Shown here: piece by piece, positions 61,776-64,000 of the stretch
Numbering within the stretch: the stretch's first letter is position 1
Layout: each line of letters opens with the position of its first letter
Assembly (NCBI GenBank): GCA_035359995.1
Contig: DAORZT010000005.1
Span: forward strand, 17,436 to 81,435
Direction: 5' to 3'
Length of the DNA: 64,000 nucleotides
Source: JAKPCT01 sp029553165
GTDB taxonomy: Bacteria > Bacillota > UBA4882 > UBA8346
Translations under genes and position numbers: made by a program
The notes under the pieces: model-generated
Database searches by the model: none
The model's input: the letters and a program-made list of their open reading frames with translations, nothing else
What the model was told of the DNA's origin: nothing

Positions 61776-62591
61776 ATGCGTTACAAAATCGGCGAGTTCT
61801 CAATAATATCAAGGATAAGCATTAAAACCTTACGCTATTATCATGAATATGGACTATTGGAACCGGCTTATATTGATGACGAATCAGGATATCGGTATTA
61901 CGACCAAAGCTCCTTAGAACGGATTAAAATCATCAATACACTTAAGGAGCTGGATTTCCCCTTGAAAGAGATTAAGGAGATTTTGGAGCAATGTAATGAC
62001 GATTCCGAAATGATTCAATACGCCACCAAAAAGTCACAAGAGATCCAGGAGAAGATTACCCAATACCAACAGATGCAATTGAAACTGGAGGCATTTATTT
62101 CCCAGTCCGCCAGAGCAACTGAAGATGAAACTCTACTGAGTCAGGAAATCACCATCAAACATATCCCCGATATACTCATTGCCTCGATCAGGTTTAAAGG
62201 TAAATATCAGGATGTAACTGAGGCTTTCGGAAACATCTTTAAACATCTTGGCAGAAACTGTAATGGCGCGCCATTCTCACTATACTACGATTTTGGCTAT
62301 AAAGAGGAGGACGCTGACATTGAGGCGTGTGTTCCCGTTAAAAAACCAATCAGTGAATTGGATAACATCAAGTGTCGAAAGTTAACCGGCGGGAAAGCTG
62401 TTACTATCATCCACAAGGGGCCATATGAAACTGTTGGCCGGTCTTATCAACTGATCTTTGACTATATCAACGAAAACAACCGCCAAATAAAACTGCCCAA
62501 TCGGGAAATTTATCTTAAGGGTCCAGGAATCATTCTACCGCGCAATCCTAAAAAGTTTGTCACGGAAATTCAAATTATGCTTGAAGGTTAA
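61776..62591 (+). CDS. MerR-family regulator with GyrI-like ligand domain (BmrR type)
   Basis: 271 residues. MerR HTH at 1-70: YKIGEFSIISRISIKTLRYYHEYGLLEPAYIDDESGYRYYDQSSLERIKII; dimer coiled coil (about 75-110); C-terminal GyrI-like effector domain (about 122-271), with GGKAVTIIHKGPYETVGRSYQLIFDYI and YLKGPGIIL. BmrR-type proteins bind lipophilic cations. GCGAGGA precedes the ATG. It likely activates its own operon from the promoter at 61176. Confidence 0.93.
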   Translation: MRYKIGEFSIISRISIKTLRYYHEYGLLEPAYIDDESGYRYYDQSSLERIKIINTLKELDFPLKEIKEILEQCNDDSEMIQYATKKSQEIQEKITQYQQMQLKLEAFISQSARATEDETLLSQEITIKHIPDILIASIRFKGKYQDVTEAFGNIFKHLGRNCNGAPFSLYYDFGYKEEDADIEACVPVKKPISELDNIKCRKLTGGKAVTIIHKGPYETVGRSYQLIFDYINENNRQIKLPNREIYLKGPGIILPRNPKKFVTEIQIMLEG

Positions 62592-62634
62592 GTGTCCGGT
62601 GGGACCAAAGCGGATTTAATCGTTATTTTTGAAG

Positions 62635-62673
62635 AAAAAGGAGCGAAGGTTTTATTGACTTTGCTCCTTTTTT
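62635..62673 (+). terminator. Terminator after the MerR operon
   Basis: AAAAAGGAGC (62635-62644) with GCTCCTTTTTT from 62663; the inner GAAG/CTTT pairs extend the stem. Confidence 0.85.
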
Positions 62674-62733
62674 ATACTTTCTAATTCAATTATTGTCTTT
62701 CAACGACTGCAACCGTCCAAAAAAATTCCTAAA

Positions 62734-63234
62734 TCAACTGAATTTTAACAATTCTTGCTCTTCCAAAACCAAGAATGCTTTATTCCATCTTCTTCTGTAG
62801 GGTTTAATATAAATCTTCCAATAACTTCGGGGATTCCATTTCTTATGAAGCAATGCGTCAGGTAACGCATGAATAGCATCAGTCAAATCATGTGTTCTTT
62901 CATAGTTTTTCTGTTCTAAACAATCAACAATTTCGACGATCGCAGTTTTAATTATTTTTAGATAACTTTCTATCTCTTTAATTCTCTCTGCGCTGAGACT
63001 CTTAAAACTACTTCCGGGTATCAAATTTTCGCTTTCAAAATTACAGTATGAATAGGTTTCTCTCTTAAAACTTTTATAATCAATCGTACCTTCTATGAGA
63101 TAACTATCAATGTACTGATTCGCAATCTTTAAAATTTTCAGGTTGCCAGGATGATCTGTTTTAAATCTGACAAATACCAAGATATCCTGTAATCCCAGCA
63201 AAAATTCCGGTAACATTTTATTCTCAGAAACCAT
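62734..63234 (-). CDS. Hypothetical protein
   Basis: 166 residues, not recognised. Helical, with no signal or membrane segment; a tryptophan/arginine-rich C-terminus (KKWNPRSYWKIYIKPYRRRWNKAF) suggests nucleic acid or membrane contact. LTDAIHALPDALLHKKW resembles segments in small proteins found near contact-type toxins, but this is weak. AT-rich (19 G/C in 60 at 62941-63000). Follows the next gene by 11 bases on the same transcript. Confidence 0.65.
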   Translation of the reverse strand: MVSENKMLPEFLLGLQDILVFVRFKTDHPGNLKILKIANQYIDSYLIEGTIDYKSFKRETYSYCNFESENLIPGSSFKSLSAERIKEIESYLKIIKTAIVEIVDCLEQKNYERTHDLTDAIHALPDALLHKKWNPRSYWKIYIKPYRRRWNKAFLVLEEQELLKFS

Positions 63235-63245
63235 CTTGACCTCGC

Positions 63246-63689
63246 TTAGTAACGCTGCTTCTCAATTAAATTCTTTTCAAAACCTTCAAAAAAAGCTATT
63301 AGAAATTTTTTAAAAGAATTTCTTTCATATAAGTGCTTACAATATATAACAATTCCTGCTAAGTACAGAAATAAAATTTTAACATCAAAATTCATACTTA
63401 TAACCATAGATAAAACGACAGCGACAAAAGAAAATATCATTATTCGACCAATAAGCGACATTCTTAAACTACCTTTGATTTTTACAAAAGGTAATTCTTC
63501 AGTAATACTAGCTTTAAAGTATGAATTTAAACCCCGTGTTAAGATAGAATTAGTTGTGATGATAAAATAATTGGGATACTTTTTAAGTGTGATTGGATAA
63601 TAGCTACAACTATTAAATTTCTTCATTTCATTTTGCAATCTTAAAAAGAACCCTTCTTTTGTACTTTCCAGCCGATACTCAAGATTCAT
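63246..63689 (-). CDS. Hypothetical membrane protein
   Basis: 147 residues, not recognised. Soluble N-terminal part (about 1-75, CSYYPITLKKYPNYFIITTNSI) and two membrane helices (about 80-98 IGRIMIFSFVAVVLSMVIS and 103-120 VKILFLYLAGIVIYC), then a basic tail. AGGAG precedes the ATG, which overlaps the stop of an upstream frame. Second of three AT-rich genes on this strand. Confidence 0.65.
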   Translation of the reverse strand: MNLEYRLESTKEGFFLRLQNEMKKFNSCSYYPITLKKYPNYFIITTNSILTRGLNSYFKASITEELPFVKIKGSLRMSLIGRIMIFSFVAVVLSMVISMNFDVKILFLYLAGIVIYCKHLYERNSFKKFLIAFFEGFEKNLIEKQRY

Positions 63690-63690
63690 A

Positions 63691-63831
63691 TTATTCTCCT
63701 GTTAATCCTAATGACCAATAACTTCGTTGAATCTTAAATTTCTTAGCAACTAAATTGATTGTAACCCAATATGCATTTTTTGGCAATGAATCTAGTATTT
63801 TCAGAAGCGTTCCTTCTCTCGCGGATGACAA
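63691..63831 (-). CDS. Short open frame, possible remnant of a larger gene
   Basis: A 46-residue frame from a TTG (LSSAREGTLLKILDSLPKNA...) to a TAA at 63693-63691 that lies two bases before the ATG of the next gene, the spacing of an operon partner. The frame is open a further 18 codons upstream (to 63885), with protein-like composition but no start. It may be the C-terminal remainder of a truncated gene. No ribosome site seen. Confidence 0.4.
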   Translation of the reverse strand: MSSAREGTLLKILDSLPKNAYWVTINLVAKKFKIQRSYWSLGLTGE

Positions 63832-64000
63832 CGCACATGAACTTTGAGGTCGGTAACAGCAATTTTTGTATAAATTAAATTCGGGTTATTTTGAGTGAAA
63901 CATATCCTAACAGTTCCTTAATATTAACTAAATATTAACTCAATTGATCAAATGGATAATGAGGAGCGTAAGATCATTAAATCTCTGATAGATGCTTACG
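63832..64000. other. Window edge, nothing firmly assigned
   Basis: AT-rich. A plus-strand ATG at 63952 opens a frame running to the edge (MDNEERKIIKSLIDAY) without a ribosome site; an imperfect inverted repeat (GTAAG near 63970 and CTTAC near 63996) closes the window. The sequence ends before either can be judged. Confidence 0.3.

Noticed and set aside
1..64000. CRISPR arrays, tRNA or rRNA genes, insertion sequences, prophage genes
   Set aside because: None was recognised: no regularly spaced repeats, no tRNA-like TTCGA arms with matching stems, no transposase or phage structural genes.

Overview
The window looks like chromosomal DNA of an endospore-forming member of the Bacillota (Firmicutes). 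Seen directly: a spoIID-spoIIQ-spoIIID-mbl cluster, a spore photoproduct lyase homologue, an EndoAI/EndoA antitoxin-toxin pair, veg next to a ykuK-type gene and rsmA, two T-box leaders, AGGAGG-type ribosome binding sites, frequent TTG/GTG starts and consensus sigma-A promoters with 17-bp spacers. The exact lineage cannot be fixed from this sequence; a deep-branching plant-polysaccharide-using anaerobe is an inference from the sugar genes, the rubredoxin-flavin reductase and the phenylacetate-CoA ligase/ACT pair. No rRNA, tRNA, CRISPR array, insertion sequence or prophage was found.

Layout. 1-12 kb is a carbohydrate island: tail of an AraC-type regulator, a GH1 beta-glucosidase, remains of two divergent YesM/YesN-type two-component systems, then a sugar ABC transporter (binding protein, two permeases) followed by a GH51 alpha-L-arabinofuranosidase. 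The intact response regulator (5321-6928) is the likely activator of the transporter operon, but its kinase gene is reduced to a C-terminal scrap, and the opposing kinase has lost its N-terminus at the same junction. 12.3-18.5 kb is accessory: an AT-rich solitary glycosyltransferase, a cytoplasmic sugar-binding-domain/histidine-kinase fusion, and a decayed tandem array of a membrane-protein gene ending in a complete FRG-domain gene.

18.5-30.9 kb carries a PD-(D/E)XK nuclease/XPD-like helicase fusion, a CYTH-NUDIX pair, a DUF896 gene with a processive glycosyltransferase, a DUF4015 putative glycosidase, a FadR-type regulator, a beta-propeller protein, murB, splB, veg, ykuK and rsmA. 31-43 kb, almost all on the minus strand, is housekeeping: a degenerate REC-GGDEF protein, an anchored solute-binding-like protein, an L,D-transpeptidase, phoU, tsaE-tsaB-rimI, a class I amidotransferase, endoAI-endoA, thiN, rplM-rpsI, a CBS-ACT protein and T-box-controlled thrS.

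43-60 kb continues with a 2H phosphoesterase-like protein, a SWIM-domain protein, tsaD (completing the t6A set), a rubredoxin-flavin reductase, HAD and metallopeptidase-like genes, T-box-controlled paaK-ACT, the ktrB-ktrA-ttcA operon, the sporulation/mbl cluster, cca and a BON-domain protein. 61-64 kb has a MerR-autoregulated membrane-protein operon and a group of AT-rich unknown genes.

Most notable for a second look: an array of five DnaA-box-like sites with 20-bp pair spacing between tsaD and the SWIM gene; the collapsed divergent two-component locus; the membrane-protein/FRG repeat array with an out-of-frame 98-base overlap; a perfect 11-bp hairpin that holds the spoIIQ translation start; and a spore photoproduct lyase homologue with serine where the hydrogen-donor cysteine is expected.
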